64,000 nucleotides of DNA from Molanna angustata (taxonomy: Eukaryota > Arthropoda > Insecta > Trichoptera > Molannidae). Below are positions 13,447 through 29,100 of this stretch, piece by piece; within the stretch, counting starts at the first letter, position 1; the number at the start of each line of letters is the position of its first letter. The notes beneath the pieces are model-generated. The model was not told where the DNA came from. It saw only the letters and a list, made by a program, of their open reading frames with translations, and ran no database searches. The translations under genes and the position numbers were made by a program. The DNA is taken from NCBI GenBank assembly GCA_963576475.1, contig OY754964.1, positions 50,135,473-50,199,472 on the forward strand, given 5' to 3'.

Positions 13447-13763
13447 ATTAAAGGCGTTTGCCATTTACATGAAGTATGGTCCGATGATTGGATGAGAGAG
13501 GGCTAACATGATGATCTGCAATTTGTGACGCAATATTTTTAAAGGCGTGGTACTACTATAATTTGAGTCGATTTTTTTTGTGTTGCGCTACGAGCATTTT
13601 GTGACGCAACATTTTCGTATGAGCCTTGAAATTTTATTAGAGTCTATTTTTTTGCGTTATTACAAGCGACGAGCGTCACATCCAACTACCTATATCAGTC
13701 ATTTTGTAAGTATACAACAGGGACTTGTGTCACTATTCCCCTTTTAAGGGGTTTTGTCAGATA

Positions 13764-14394
13764 CTATATCTTTCGGTTTTCTATCAATAGACCCCGTTGC
13801 ATCAAAATGTATAATAATATCATCCCTGGATAAAAGATATGTCCCTTCAACTGAAACTACCAATATATTTTTGCCAATATATAGTACTATGTACGTTTAC
13901 ATACATAATAACTGGCATGCTTCTTGGACAATAATTTGACTCAAGGAGTCATGAATTTTAACCTTTAAACGGAATCTTGAGCCTCTTCTTTCAATGTTCT
14001 TTATTTTATTAATTGCACGATATTTATTAGAACATTAGATCATACACTTGATCATCATCATCATCATAATCAATGCAGTCTATCTCATTGCTGGGTGTCG
14101 TAACCAATCTCTCATTGCATTAGATAGTTGTATGAAAAATGTTAATATTAAAATAACAATTATGTTTTATTGTAAAAAAAAAATCTATAACTTCCTTGTT
14201 AGTATTTTTTTGTGATTGTTGATATTTGTCTGTCATAATTTTTCAAGTACCTACGTATTATTAAAACAAAATCGATGAATAATAAATGTTTGGTTCATTA
14301 AAATACATATTTGACAGAATAAGTTTCAATATTTTATGTAAATTATGTAGGTTTATTAAGTACAACATATACTAGCTGATTTGGATTATATTTT
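13764..14394. other. Spacer before satellite array 2
   Basis: AT-rich DNA with no coding signature apart from the RTE-like tail at 14050-14125. Satellite homology begins abruptly at about 14395 inside a monomer (TTCAGACATTGAG). Confidence 0.5.
14050..14125 (-). repeat. Probable RTE-like LINE 3' tail
   Basis: On the minus strand this reads CCCAGCAATGAGATAGACTG, then ATTGATTATGATGATGATGA. It resembles the common arthropod RTE 3' end, 'ccagcagtgg...(gat)n'. Too little remains for a firm assignment. Confidence 0.45.
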
Positions 14395-17300
14395 CTTCAG
14401 ACATTGAGAAAAAAAAAATTTATTAGAGATGACCCATGAACAGGTCTATCTATTTTTTTACCGCTCCTTAAAATTGGATTGGGACTTCAATATGATAACG
14501 GACAAAATATATTTATATTTTTTATTCACCTATTTGTGATACATGATCTAACTAATATATTGAAAAAAAAATTTTCCTTAGACATTGAGAAAAATATTTT
14601 TATCACAGATTACTCATGAATAGGTCTATCTATTTTTATACCGTTCCTCAAAATTGGATTGGGACTTCAATATGATAACTGACAAAATATATTAATATTT
14701 TTATTCACCTTTTTGTAATACATGATCTAACTAATATATTGAAAAAAAAAATTTTCCTTAGACATTGAGAAAAAATATTTTAATCAGAGATGACTCATGA
14801 ATAGGTCTATCTATTGTTTTACTGCTCCTCAAAATTGGATTGGGACTTCAATATGATAACTGACAAAATATATTAATATTGTTATTCACCTTTTTGTAAT
14901 ACATGATCTAATTAATATATTGAAAAAAAAATTTTCCTTAGACATTGAGAAAAAATATTTTCATCAGAGATGACTCATGAATAGGTCTATCTATTTTTTA
15001 ACCGCTCCTTAAAATTGGATTGGGACTTCAAGATGATAACGGACAAAATATATTAATATTTTTATTCACTTATTTGTCATACATGATCTAACTAATATAT
15101 TGAAAAAAAAATTTTCCTTAGACATTGAGAAAAAATATTTTTATCAGAGATGACTCATGAATAGGTCTATCTATTTTTTAACCGCTGCTTAAAATTGGAT
15201 TGGGACTTCAATATGATAACTGACAAAATATATGAATATTTTTTATTCACCTATTTGTGATACATGATCTAACTAAAATATTGAAAAAAAATTTTTCCTT
15301 AGACATTGAGAAAAAATATTTTTATCAGAGATGAATCATGAAAACTTCTATCTATTTTTTCATTGCTCCTTAAAATTGGATTGGGACTTCAATATGATAA
15401 CTGTCAAAATATATTTATATTTTTTATTCACCTATTTGTGATACATGATCTAACTAATATATTGAAAAAAAAATTTTCCTTAGACATTGAGAAAAAATAT
15501 TTTTACCAGAGATGACTCATAAATAGGTCTATCTATTTTTTTACCGCTCCTTAAAGTTGGATTGGGACTTCAAGATGATAACTGACAAAATATATGAATA
15601 TTTTTTATTCACCTATTTGTGATACATGATCTAACTAAAATATTGAAAAAAAATTTTTCCTTAGACATTGAGAAAAAATATTTTTATCAAAGATGACTCA
15701 TGAATAGGTCTATCTATTTTTATACCGCTCCTCAAAATTGGATTGGGACTTCAATATGATAACGGACAAAATATATCAATATTTTTATTCACCTTTTTGT
15801 AATACATGATCTAACTAATATATTGAAAAAAAATTTTTCCTTAGACAATGAGAAAAAATATTTTTATCAGAGATGACTCATGAATAGGTCTATCTATTTT
15901 TTAACCGCTCCTTAAAATTGGATTGGGACTTCAAGATGATAACGGACAAAATATATTAATATTTTTATTCACTTATTTGTCATACATGATCCAACAAATA
16001 TATCGAAAAAAAAATTTTCTTTAGACATTGAGAAAAAATATTTTTATAAGAGATGACCCATGAACAGGTCTATCTATTTTTTTTACCGCTCCTTAAAATT
16101 GGATTGGGACTTCAATATGTTAACTGTCAAAATATATTTATATTTTTTATTCACCTATTTGTGATACATGTTCATTCTAAAATATTGAAAAAAAAAATTT
16201 CCTTACACATTGAGAAAAAATATTTTTATCAGAGATGACTCATGAATAGGTCTATCTATTTTTTAACCGCTCCTTAAAATTGGATTGGGACTTCACTATG
16301 ATAACGGACAAAATATATTAATATTTTTATTCACTTATTTGTCATACATGATCTAACTAATATATTGAAAAAAAAATTTTCCTTAGACATTGAGAAAAAA
16401 TATTGATAACTGACATAATATATGAATATTTTTTATTCACCTATTTGTGATACATGATCTAACTAAAATATTGAAAAAAAAATTTTCCTTAGACATTGGG
16501 AAAAAATATTTTTATCAAAGATGACTCATGAATAGGTCTATCTATTTTTTTACCGCTCCTCAAAATTGGATTGGGACTTCAATATGATAACTGACAAAAT
16601 ATATTAATATTTTTATTCACTTATTTGTCATACATGATCCAACAAATATATCGAAAAAAAAATTTTCTTTAGACATTGAGAAAAAATATTTTTATTAGAG
16701 ATGACCCATGAACAGGTCTATCTATTTTTTTGCCGATCCTTAAAATTGGATTGGGACTTCAATATGATAACTGTCAAAATATATTTATATTTTTTATTCA
16801 CCTATTTGTGATACATGATCTAACTAATATATTGAAAAAAAATTTTTCCTTAGACATTGAGAAAAAATATTTTTATCACAGATGACTCATGAATAGGTCT
16901 ATCTATTTTTTAACTGCTCCTTAAAATTGGATTGGGACTTCAATATGATAACTGACAAAATATATTAATATTTTTATTCACCTTTTTGTAATACATGATC
17001 TAACTAATATATTGAAAAAAAATTTTTCGTTAGACATTGAGAAAAAATATTTTTGTCAGAGATGAATCATGAAAATTTCTATCTATTTTTTCATCGCTCC
17101 TTAAAATTGGATTGGGAATTCAATATGATAACTGTCAAAATATATTTATATTTTTTATTCACCTATTTGTGATACATGATCTTACTAATATATTGAAAAA
17201 AAAATTTTTCTTAGACATTGAGAAAAAATATTTTTATCAGAGATGACTCATGAATAGGTCTATGTATTTTTTTACCGCTCCTTAAAATTGGATTGGGACT

Positions 17301-17399
17301 TCAATATAATAACTGACAAAATATATTAATATATTTTTTATTCACCTATTTGTGATACATGATCTAACTAAAATATTGAAAAAAAAATTTTCCTTAGAC

Positions 17400-20300
17400 A
17401 TTGAGAAAAAATATTTTTATCAAAGATGACTCATGAATAGGTCTATCTATTTTTATACCGTTCCACAAAATTGGATTGGGACTTCAATATGATAACTGAC
17501 AAAATATATTAATATTTTTATTCACCTTTTTGTAATACATGATCTAACTAATATATTGAAAAAAAAAATTTTCCTTAGACATTGAGAAAAAATATTTTAA
17601 TCAGAGATGACTCATGAATAGGTCTATCTATTGTTTTACTGCTCCTCAAAATTGGATTGAGACTTCAATATGATAACTGACAAAATATATGAATATTTTT
17701 TATTCACCTTTTTGTGATACATGATCTAACTAATATATTGAAAAAAAATTTTTCCTTAGACATTGAGAAAAAATATTTTTACCAGAGATGGCTCATGAAA
17801 AGGTCTATCTATTTTTTAACCGCTCCTTAAAATTGGATTGGGACTTCAATATAATAACTGACAAAATATATTAATATATTTTTTATTCACCTATTTGTGA
17901 TACATGATCTAACTAAAATATTGAAAAAAAAATTTTCCTTAGACATTGAGAAAAAATATTTTTATCAAAGATGACTCATGAATAGGTCTATCTATTTTTA
18001 TACCGCTCCTCAAAATTGGATTGGGACTTCAATATGATAACTGACAAAATATATTAATATTTTTATTCACCTTTTTGTAATACATGATCTAACTAATATA
18101 TTGAAAAAAAAATTTTCCTTAGACATTGAGAAAAAATATTTTAATCAGAGATGACTCATGAATAGGTCTATCTATTGTTTTACTGCTCCTCAAAATTGGA
18201 TTGGGACTTCAATATGATAACTGACAAAATATATTTATATTTTTTATTCACCTATTTGTGATACATGATCTAACTAATATATTGAAAAAAAAATTTTCCT
18301 TAGACATTGAGAAAAAATATTTTTACCAGAGATGACTCATGAATAGGTCTATCTATTTTTTTACCGCTCCTTAAAATTGGATTGGGACTTCAAGATGATA
18401 ACGGACAAAATATATCAATATTTTTATTCACCTTTTTGTAATACATGATCTAACTAATATATTGAAAAAAAATTTTTCCTTAGACAATGAGAAAAAATAT
18501 TTTTATCAGAGATGACTCATGAATAGGTCTATCTATTTTTTAACCGCTCCTTAAAATTGGATTGGGACTTCAAGATGATAACGGACAAAATATATTAATA
18601 TTTTTATTCACTTATTTGTCATACATGATCCAACAAATATATCGAAAAAAAAATTTTCTTTAGACATTGAGAAAAAATATTTTTATAAGAGATGACCCAT
18701 GAACAGGTCTATCTATTTTTTTTACCGCTCCTTAAAATTGGATTGGGACTTCAATATGTTAACTGTCAAAATATATTTATATTTTTTATTCACCTATTTG
18801 TGATACATGTTCATTCTAAAATATTGAAAAAAAAAATTTCCTTACACATTGAGAAAAAATATTTTTATCAGAGATGACTCATGAATAAGTCTATCTATTT
18901 TTTAACGGCTCCTTAAAATTGGATTGGGACTTCAATATGATAACTGACAAAATATATTAATATTTTGATTCACTTATTTGTGATACATGATCCAACAAAT
19001 ATATCGAAAAAAAAAATTTCTTTAGACATTGAGAAAAAATATTTTTATCTGAGATGACCCATGAACAGGTCTATCTATTTTTTACCGATCCTTAAAATTG
19101 GATTGGGACTTCAATATGATAACTGTCAAAATATATTTATATTTTTTATTCACCTATTTGTTATACATGATCTAACTAATATATTGAAAAAAAAATTTTC
19201 CTTAGACATTGAGAAAAAATATTTTTACCAGAGATGACTCATGAATAGGTCTATCTATTTTTTTACCGCTCCTTAAAATTGGATTGGGACTTCAAGATGA
19301 TAACGGACAAAATATATTAATATTTTTATTCACCTTTTTGTAATACATGATCTAACTAATATATTGAAAAAAAATTTTTCCTTAGACATTGAGAAAAAAT
19401 ATTTTTATCAGAGATGACTCATGAATAGGTCTATCTATTTTTTAACCGCTCCTTAAAATTGGATTGGGACTTCAAGATGATAACGGACAAAATATATTAA
19501 TATTTTTATTCACTTATTTGTCATACATGATCCAACAAATATATCGAAAAAAAAATTTTCTTTAGACATTGAGAAAAAATATTTTTATAAGAGATGACCC
19601 ATGAACAGGTCTATCTATTTTTTTTACCGCTCCTTAAAATTGGATTGGGACTTCAATATGTTAACTGTCAAAATATATTTATATTTTTTATTCACCTATT
19701 TGTGATACATGTTCATTCTAAAATATTGAAAAAAAAATTTTCCTTACACATTGAGAAAAAATATTTTTATCAGAGATGACTCATGAATAAGTCTATCTAC
19801 TTTTATACCGCTCCTCAAAATTGGATTGGGACTTCAATATGATAACTGACAAAATATATTTATATTTTTTATTCACCTATTTGTGATACATGATCTAACT
19901 AATATATTGAAAAAAAAAATTTCCTTAGACATTGAGAAAAAATATTTTTATCACAGATGACTCATGAATAGGTCTATCTATTTTTTTACCGTTCCTTAAA
20001 ATTGGATTGGGACTTCAAGATGATAACGGACAAAATATATTAATATTTTTATTCACCTTTTTGTAATACATGATCTAACTAATATATTGAAAAAAAAATT
20101 TCCTTAGACATTGAGAAAAAATATTTTTATCAGAGATGACTCATGAATAGATCTATCTATTTTTTAACCGCTGCTTAAAATTGGATTGGGACTTCAATAT
20201 GATAACTGACAAAATATATGAATATTTTTTATTCACCTATTTGTGATACATGATCTAACTAAAATATTGAAAAAAAATTTTTCCTTAGACATTGAGAAAA

Positions 20301-23181
20301 AATATTTTTATCAAAGATGACTCATGAATAGGTCTATCTATTTTTATACCGTTCCACAAAATTGGATTGGGACTTCAATATGATAACTGACAAAATATAT
20401 TAATATTTTTATTCACCTTTTTGTAATACATGATCTAACTAATATATTGAAAAAAAAAATTTTCCTTAGACATTGAGGAAAAATATTTTAATCAGAGATG
20501 ACTCATGAATAGGTCTATCTATTGTTTTACTGCTCCTCAAAATTGGATTGAGACTTCAATATGATAACTGACAAAATATATGAATATTTTTTATTCACCT
20601 TTTTGTGATACATGATCTAACTAATATATTGAAAAAAAATTTTTCCTTAGACATTGAGAAAAAATATTTTTACCAGAGATGGCTCATGAATAGGTCTATC
20701 TATTTTTTAACCGCTCCTTAAAATTGGATTGGGACTTCAATATAATAACTGACAAAATATATTAATATATTTTTTATTCACCTATTTGTGATACATGATC
20801 TAACTAAAATATTGAAAAAAAAATTTTCCTTAGACATTGAGAAAAAATATTTTTATCAAAGATGACTCATGAATAGGTCTATCTATTTTTATACCGCTCC
20901 TCAAAATTGGATTGGGACTTCAATATGATAACTGACAAAATATATTAATATTTTTATTCACCTTTTTGTAATACATGATCTAACTAATATATTGAAAAAA
21001 AAATTTTCCTTAGACATTGAGAAAAAATATTTTAATCAGAGATGACTCATGAATAGGTCTATCTATTGTTTTACTGCTCCTCAAAATTGGATTGGGACTT
21101 CAATATGATAACTGACAAAATATATTTATATTTTTTATTCACCTATTTGTGATACATGATCTAACTAATATATTGAAAAAAAAATTTTCCTTAGACATTG
21201 AGAAAAAATATTTTTACCAGAGATGACTCATGAATAGGTCTATCTATTTTTTTACCGCTCCTTAAAATTGGATTGGGACTTCAAGATGATAACGGACAAA
21301 ATATATCAATATTTTTATTCACCTTTTTGTAATACATGATCTAACTAATATATTGAAAAAAAATTTTTCCTTAGACAATGAGAAAAAATATTTTTATCAG
21401 AGATGACTCATGAATAGGTCTATCTATTTTTTAACCGCTCCTTAAAATTGGATTGGGACTTCAAGATGATAACGGACAAAATATATTAATATTTTTATTC
21501 ACTTATTTGTCATACATGATCCAACAAATATATCGAAAAAAAAATTTTCTTTAGACATTGAGAAAAAATATTTTTATAAGAGATGACCCATGAACAGGTC
21601 TATCTATTTTTTTTACCGCTCCTTAAAATTGGATTGGGACTTCAATATGTTAACTGTCAAAATATATTTATATTTTTTATTCACCTATTTGTGATACATG
21701 TTCATTCTAAAATATTGAAAAAAAAAATTTCCTTACACATTGAGAAAAAATATTTTTATCAGAGATGACTCATGAATAAGTCTATCTATTTTTTAACGGC
21801 TCCTTAAAATTGGATTGGGACTTCAATATGATAACTGACAAAATATATTAATATTTTGATTCACTTATTTGTGATACATGATCCAACAAATATATCGAAA
21901 AAAAAAATTTCTTTAGACATTGAGAAAAAATATTTTTATCTGAGATGACCCATGAACAGGTCTATCTATTTTTTACCGATCCTTAAAATTGGATTGGGAC
22001 TTCAATATGATAACTGTCAAAATATATTTATATTTTTTATTCACCTATTTGTTATACATGATCTAACTAATATATTGAAAAAAAAATTTTCCTTAGACAT
22101 TGAGAAAAAATATTTTTACCAGAGATGACTCATGAATAGGTCTATCTATTTTTTTACCGCTCCTTAAAATTGGATTGGGACTTCAAGATGATAACGGACA
22201 AAATATATTAATATTTTTATTCACCTTTTTGTAATACATGATCTAACTAATATATTGAAAAAAAATTTTTCCTTAGACATTGAGAAAAAATATTTTTATC
22301 AGAGATGACTCATGAATAGGTCTATCTATTTTTTAACCGCTCCTTAAAATTGGATTGGGACTTCAAGATGATAACGGACAAAATATATTAATATTTTTAT
22401 TCACTTATTTGTCATACATGATCCAACAAATATATCGAAAAAAAAATTTTCTTTAGACATTGAGAAAAAATATTTTTATAAGAGATGACCCATGAACAGG
22501 TCTATCTATTTTTTTTACCGCTCCTTAAAATTGGATTGGGACTTCAATATGTTAACTGTCAAAATATATTTATATTTTTTATTCACCTATTTGTGATACA
22601 TGTTCATTCTAAAATATTGAAAAAAAAATTTTCCTTACACATTGAGAAAAAATATTTTTATCAGAGATGACTCATGAATAAGTCTATCTACTTTTATACC
22701 GCTCCTCAAAATTGGATTGGGACTTCAATATGATAACTGACAAAATATATTTATATTTTTTATTCACCTATTTGTGATACATGATCTAACTAATATATTG
22801 AAAAAAAAAATTTCCTTAGACATTGAGAAAAAATATTTTTATCACAGATGACTCATGAATAGGTCTATCTATTTTTTTACCGTTCCTTAAAATTGGATTG
22901 GGACTTCAAGATGATAACGGACAAAATATATTAATATTTTTATTCACCTTTTTGTAATACATGATCTAACTAATATATTGAAAAAAAAATTTCCTTAGAC
23001 ATTGAGAAAAAATATTTTTATCAGAGATGACTCATGAATAGATCTATCTATTTTTTAACCGCTGCTTAAAATTGGATTGGGACTTCAATATGATAACTGA
23101 CAAAATATATGAATATTTTTTATTCACCTATTTGTGATACATGATCTAACTAAAATATTGAAAAAAAATTTTTCCTTAGAC
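17400..23181 (-). repeat. Two tandem copies of a 2,891 bp higher-order block (16 monomers each)
   Basis: Diagnostic variants recur at exactly 2,891 bp offset: GTTCCACAAAATTGG at 17460 and 20351, GATCTATCTA at 20150 and 23041, and the CATGTTCATTCTAAAATATTG monomer type (within the units at 18692 and 21583, and at 19594 and 22485). The blocks are about 17400-20290 and 20291-23181. By eye they differ at only a few positions, for example GAGAAAAAAT versus GAGGAAAAAT near 17586/20477 and GAAAAGG versus GAATAGG near 17797/20688. This is a very recent duplication within the array. Edge positions are approximate to about one monomer. Confidence 0.9.
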
Positions 23182-26100
23182 ATTGAGAAAAAATATTTTT
23201 ATCAAAGATGACTCATGAATAGGTCTATCTATTTTTATACCGCTCCTCAAAATTGGATTGGGACTTCAATATGATAACTGACAAAATATATTATTATTTT
23301 TATTCACTTATTTGTCATACATGATCCAACAAATATATCGAAAAAAAAATTTTCTTAAGACATTGAGAAAAAATATTTTTATTAGAGATGACCCATGAAC
23401 AGGTCTATCTATTTTTATACCGATCCTTAAAATTGGATTGGGACTTCAATATGATAACTGTCAAAATATATTTATATTTTTTATTCACCTATTTGTGATA
23501 CATGATCTAACTAATATATTGAAAAAAAAATTTTCCTTAGACATTGAGAAAAAATATTTTTACCAGAGATGACTCATGAATAGGTCTATCTATTTTTTTA
23601 CCGCTTCTTAAAATTGGATTGGGACTTCAAGATGATAACGGACAAAATATATTAATATTGTTATTCACCTTTTTGTAATACATGATCTAATTAATATATT
23701 GAAAAAAAAATTTTCCTTAGACATTGAGAAAAAATATTTTCATCAGAGATGACTCATGAATAGCTCTATCTATTTTTTAACCGCTCCTTAAAATTGGATT
23801 GGGACTTCAAGATGATAACGGACAAAATATATTAATATTTTTATTCACTTATTTGTCATACATGATCTAACTAATATATTGAAAAAAAAATTTTCCTTAG
23901 ACATGGAGAAAAAATATTTTTATCAGAGATGACTCATGAATAGGTCTATCTATTTTTTAACCGCTGCTTAAAATTGGATTGGGACTTCAATATGATAACT
24001 GACAAAATATATGAATATTTTTTATTCACCTATTTGTGATACATGATCAAACTAAAATATTGAAAAAAAATTTTTCCTTAGACATTGAGAAAAAATATTT
24101 TTATCAGAGATGAATCATGAAAACTTCTATCTATTTTTTCATTGCTCCTTAAAATTGGATTGGGACTTCAATATGATAACTGTCAAAATATATTTATATT
24201 TTTTATTCACCTATTTGTGATACATGATCTAACTAATATATTGAAAAAAAAATTTTCCTTAGACATTGAGAAAAAATATTTTTACCAGAGATGACTCATA
24301 AATAGGTCTATCTATTTTTTTACCGCTCCTTAAAGTTGGATTGGGACTTCAAGATGATAACGGACAAAATATATTAATATTTTTATTCACCTTTTTGTAA
24401 TACATGATCTAACTAATATATTGAAAAAAAAATTTTCCTTAGACATTGAGAAAAAATATTTTTATCAGAGATGACTCATGAATAGGTCTATCTATTTTTT
24501 AACCGCTGCTTAAAATTGGATTGGGACTTCAATATGATAACTGACAAAATATATGAATATTTTTTATTCACCTATTTGTGATACATGATCTAACTAAAAT
24601 ATTGAAAAAAAAATTTTCCTTAGACATTGAGAAAAAATATTTTTATCAAAGATGACTCATGAATAGGTCTATCTATTTTTATACCGCTCCTCAAAATTGG
24701 ATTGGGACTTCAATATGATAACTGACAAAATATATTAATATTTTTATTCACTTATTTGTCATACATGATCCAATAAATATATCGAAAAAAAAATTTTCTT
24801 TAGACATTGAGAAAAAATATTTTTATTAGAGATGACCCATGAACAGGTCTATCTATTTTTTTACCGATCCTTAAAATTGGATTGGGACTTCAATATGATA
24901 ACTGTCAAAATATATTTATATTTTTTATTCACCTATTTGTGATACATGATCTAACTAATATATTGAAAAAAAATTTTTCCTTAGACATTGAGAAAAAATA
25001 TTTTTATCACAGATGACTCATAAATAGGTCTATCTATTTTTATACTGCTCCTTAAAATTGGATTGGGACTTCAATATGATAACTGACAAAATATATTAAT
25101 ATTTTTATTCACCTTTTTGTAATACATGATCTAACTAATATATTGAAAAAAAATTTTTCGTTAGACATTGAGAAAAAATATTTTTATCAGAGATGAATCA
25201 TGAAAACTTCTATCTATTTTTTCATCGCTACTTAAAATTGGATTGGGACTTCAATATGATAACTGTCAAAATATATTTATATTTTTTATTCACCTATTTG
25301 TGATACATGATCTAACTAATATATTGAAAAAAAAATTTTCCTTAGACATTGAGAAAAAATATTTTTACCAGAGATGACTCATACATAGGTCTATCTATTT
25401 TTAAACCGCTGCTTAAAATTGGATTGGGACTTCAATATGATAACTGACAAAATATATGAATATTTTTTATTCACCTATTTGTGATACATGATCTAACTAA
25501 AATATTGAAAAAAAAAATTTCCTTAGACATTGAGAAAAAATATTTTTACCAGAGATGACTCATGAATAGGTCTATCTATTTTTTTACCGCTCCTTAAAGT
25601 TGGATTGGGACTTCAAGATGATAACGGACAAAATATATTAATATTTTTATTCACCTTTTTGTAATACATGATCTAAATAATATATTGAAAAAAAATTTTT
25701 CCTTAGACATTGAGAAAAAATATTTTTATCAGAGATGACTCATGAATAGGTCTATCTATTTTTTAACCGCGTCTTAAAATTGGATTGGGACTTCAAGATG
25801 ATAACGGACAAAATATATTAATATTTTTATTTACTTATTTGTCATACATGATCTAACTAATATATTGAAAAAAAAATTTTCCTTAGACATTGAGAAAAAA
25901 TATTTTTATCAGAGATGACTCATGAATAGGTCTATCTATTTTTTAACCGCTGCTTAAAATTGGATTGGGACTTCAATATGATAACTGACATAATATATGA
26001 ATATTTTTTATTCACCTATTTGTGATACATGATCTAACTAAAATATTGAAAAAAAAATTTTCCTTAGACATTGAGAAAAAATATTTTTATCAAAGATGAC

Positions 26101-29100
26101 TCATGAATAGGTCTATCTATTTTTATACCGCTCCTCAAAATTGGATTGGGACTTCAATATGATAACTGACAAAATATATTAATATTTTTATTCACTTATT
26201 TGTCATACATGATCCAACAAATATATCGAAAAAAAAATTTTCTTTAGACATTGAGAAAAAATATTTTTATTAGAGATGACCCATGAACAGGTCTATCTAT
26301 TTTTTTACCGATCCCTAAAATTGGATTGGGACTTCAATATGATAACTGTCAAAATATATTTATATTTTTTATTCACCTATTTGTGATACATGATCTAACT
26401 AATATATTGAAAAAAAATTTTTCCTTAGACATTGAGAAAAAATATTTTTATCACAGATGACTCATGAATAGGTCTATCTATTTTTTAACTGCTCCTTAAA
26501 ATTGGATTGGGACTTCAATATGATAACTGACAAAATATATTAATATTTTTATTCACCTTTTTGTAATACATGATCTAACTAATATATTGAAAAAAAATTT
26601 TTCGTTAGACATTGAGAAAAAATATTTTTGTCAAAGATGAATCATGAAAATTTCTATCTATTTTTTCATCGCTCCTTAAAATTGGATTGGGAATTCAATA
26701 TGATAACTGTCAAAATATATTTATATTTTTTATTCACCTATTTGTGATACATGATCTAACTAATATATTGAAAAAAAAAATTTTCTTAGACATTGAGAAA
26801 AAATATTTTTATCAGAGATGACTCATGAATAGGTCTATGTATTTTTTTACCGCTCCTTAAAATTGGATTGGGACTTCAATATAATAACTGACAAAATATA
26901 TTAATATATTTTTTATTCACCTATTTGTGATACATGATCTAACTAAAATATTGAAAAAAAAATTTTCCTTAGACATTGAGAAAAAATATTTTTATCAAAG
27001 ATGACTCATGAATAGGTCTATCTATTTTTATACCGTTCCTCAAAATTGGATTGGGACTTCAATATGATAACTGACAAAATATATTAATATTTTTATTCAC
27101 CTTTTTGTAATACATGATCTAACTAATATATTGAAAAAAAATTTTTCATTAGACATTGAGAAAAAATATTTTTATCAGAGATGACTCATGAATAGGTCTA
27201 TCTATTGTGATTTACTGCTCCTCAAAATTGGATTGGGACTTCAATATGATAACTGACAAAATATATGAATATTTTTTATTCACCTTTTTGTGATACATGA
27301 TCTAACTAATATATTGAAAAAAAATTTTTCCTTAGACATTGAGAAAAAATATTTTTACCAGAGATGGCTCATGAATAGGTCTATCTATTTTTTAACCGCT
27401 CCTTAAAATTGGATTGGGTCTTCAATATAATAACTGACAAAATATATTAATATATTTTTTATTCACCTATTTGTGATACATGATCTAACTAAAATATTGA
27501 AAAAAAAATTTTCCTTAGACATTGAGAAAAAATATTTTTATCAAAGATGACTCATGAATATGTCTATCTATTTTTATACCGCTCCTCAAAATTGGATTGG
27601 GACTTCAATATGATAACTGACAAAATATATTAATATTTTTATTCACCTTTTTGTAATACATGATCTAACTAATATATTGAAAAAAAATTTTTCCTTAGAC
27701 ATTGAGAAAAAATATTTTAATCAGAGATGACTCATGAATAGGTCTATCTATTGTTTTACTGCTCCTCAAAATTGGATTGGGACTTCAATATGATAACTGA
27801 CAAAATATATGAATATTTTATATTCACCTTTTTGTGATACATGATCTAACTAATATATTGAAAAAAAATTTTTCCTTAGACATTGAGAAAAAATATTTTT
27901 ACCAGAGATGACTTATGAATAGGTCTATCTATTTTTTTACCGCTCTTTAAAATTGGATTGGGACTTCAATATGATAACTGACAAAATATATTAATATTTT
28001 TATTCACCTTTTTGTAATACATGATCTAACTAATATATTGAAAAAAATTTTTTCCTTAGACATTGAGAAAAAATATTTTTACCAGAGATGACTCATGAAT
28101 AGTTCTATCTATTTTTTTACAGCTCCTTAAAATTGGATTGGGACTTCAAGATGATAACGGACAAAATATATTAATATTTTTATTCACCTTTTTGTAATAC
28201 ATGATCTTACTAATATATTGAAAAAAAAATTTTCCTTAGACATTGAGAAAAAATATTTTTATCAGAGATGACTCATGAATAGGTCTATGTATTTTTTTAC
28301 CGCTCTTTAAAAGTTGATTGGCACTTCAAGACGATAACGGACAAGATATATTAATATTTTTATTCACTTATTTGTGATACATGATCCAACAAATATATCG
28401 AAAAAAAATTTTTCCTTAGACATTGAGAAAAAATATTTTTATCAGAGATGACTCATGAATAGGTCTATCTATTTTTTAACCGCTCCTTAAAATTGGATTG
28501 GGACTTCAAGATGATAACGGACAAAATATATTAATATTTTTATTCACTTATTTGTCATACATGATCCAACAAATATATCGAAAAAAAAATTTTCTTTAGA
28601 CATTGAGAAAAAATATTTTTATAAGAGATGACCCATGAACAGGTCTATCTATTTTTTTTACCGCTCCTTAAAATTGGATTGGGACTTCAATATGTTAACT
28701 GTCAAAATATATTTATATTTTTTATTCACCTATTTGTGATACATGTTCATTCTAAAATATTGAAAAAAAAAAATTTCCTTACACATTGAGAAAAAATATT
28801 TTTATCAGAGATGACTCATGAATAAGTCTATCTATTTTTTAACCGCTCCTTAAAATTGGATTGGGACTTCAATATGATAACTGACAAAATATATTAATAT
28901 TTTGATTCACTTATTTGTGATACATGATCCAACAAATATATCGAAAAAAAAAATTTCTTTAGACATTGAGAAAAAATATTTTTATCTGAGATGACCCATG
29001 AACAGGTCTATCTATTTTTTTACCGATCCTTAAAATTGGATTGGGACTTCAATATGATAACTGTCAAAATATATTTATATTTTTTATTCACCTATTTGTT

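Larger units (their letters stand above)
12751..13763. mobile_element. Foldback-type element with ~213 bp terminal inverted repeats
   Basis: The left arm (12751-12966) starts TATCTGACAAAACCCC and runs through GTGACACAAGTCCCTG, GTGACGCTCGTCGC and TGTTGCGTCACAAAATG. The right arm (about 13550-13763) is its near-perfect reverse complement and ends GGGGTTTTGTCAGATA. The ~580 bp between the arms holds an RTE LINE tail (12987-13097) and a long ATTT microsatellite (13163-13446). No transposase is present, so the element is non-autonomous. The superfamily cannot be assigned because no clear target duplication is seen. The (ATG)n end of the RTE tail meets the inner edge of the left arm directly, so the interior may be a secondary insertion. 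Confidence 0.85.

Noticed and set aside
16053..16238. Recurring 61-codon ORF (also at 18692, 19594, 21583, 22485 and a variant at 30435)
   Set aside because: It is one phase of a satellite monomer variant. It recurs only because the block was duplicated and most monomers have stops in this frame.
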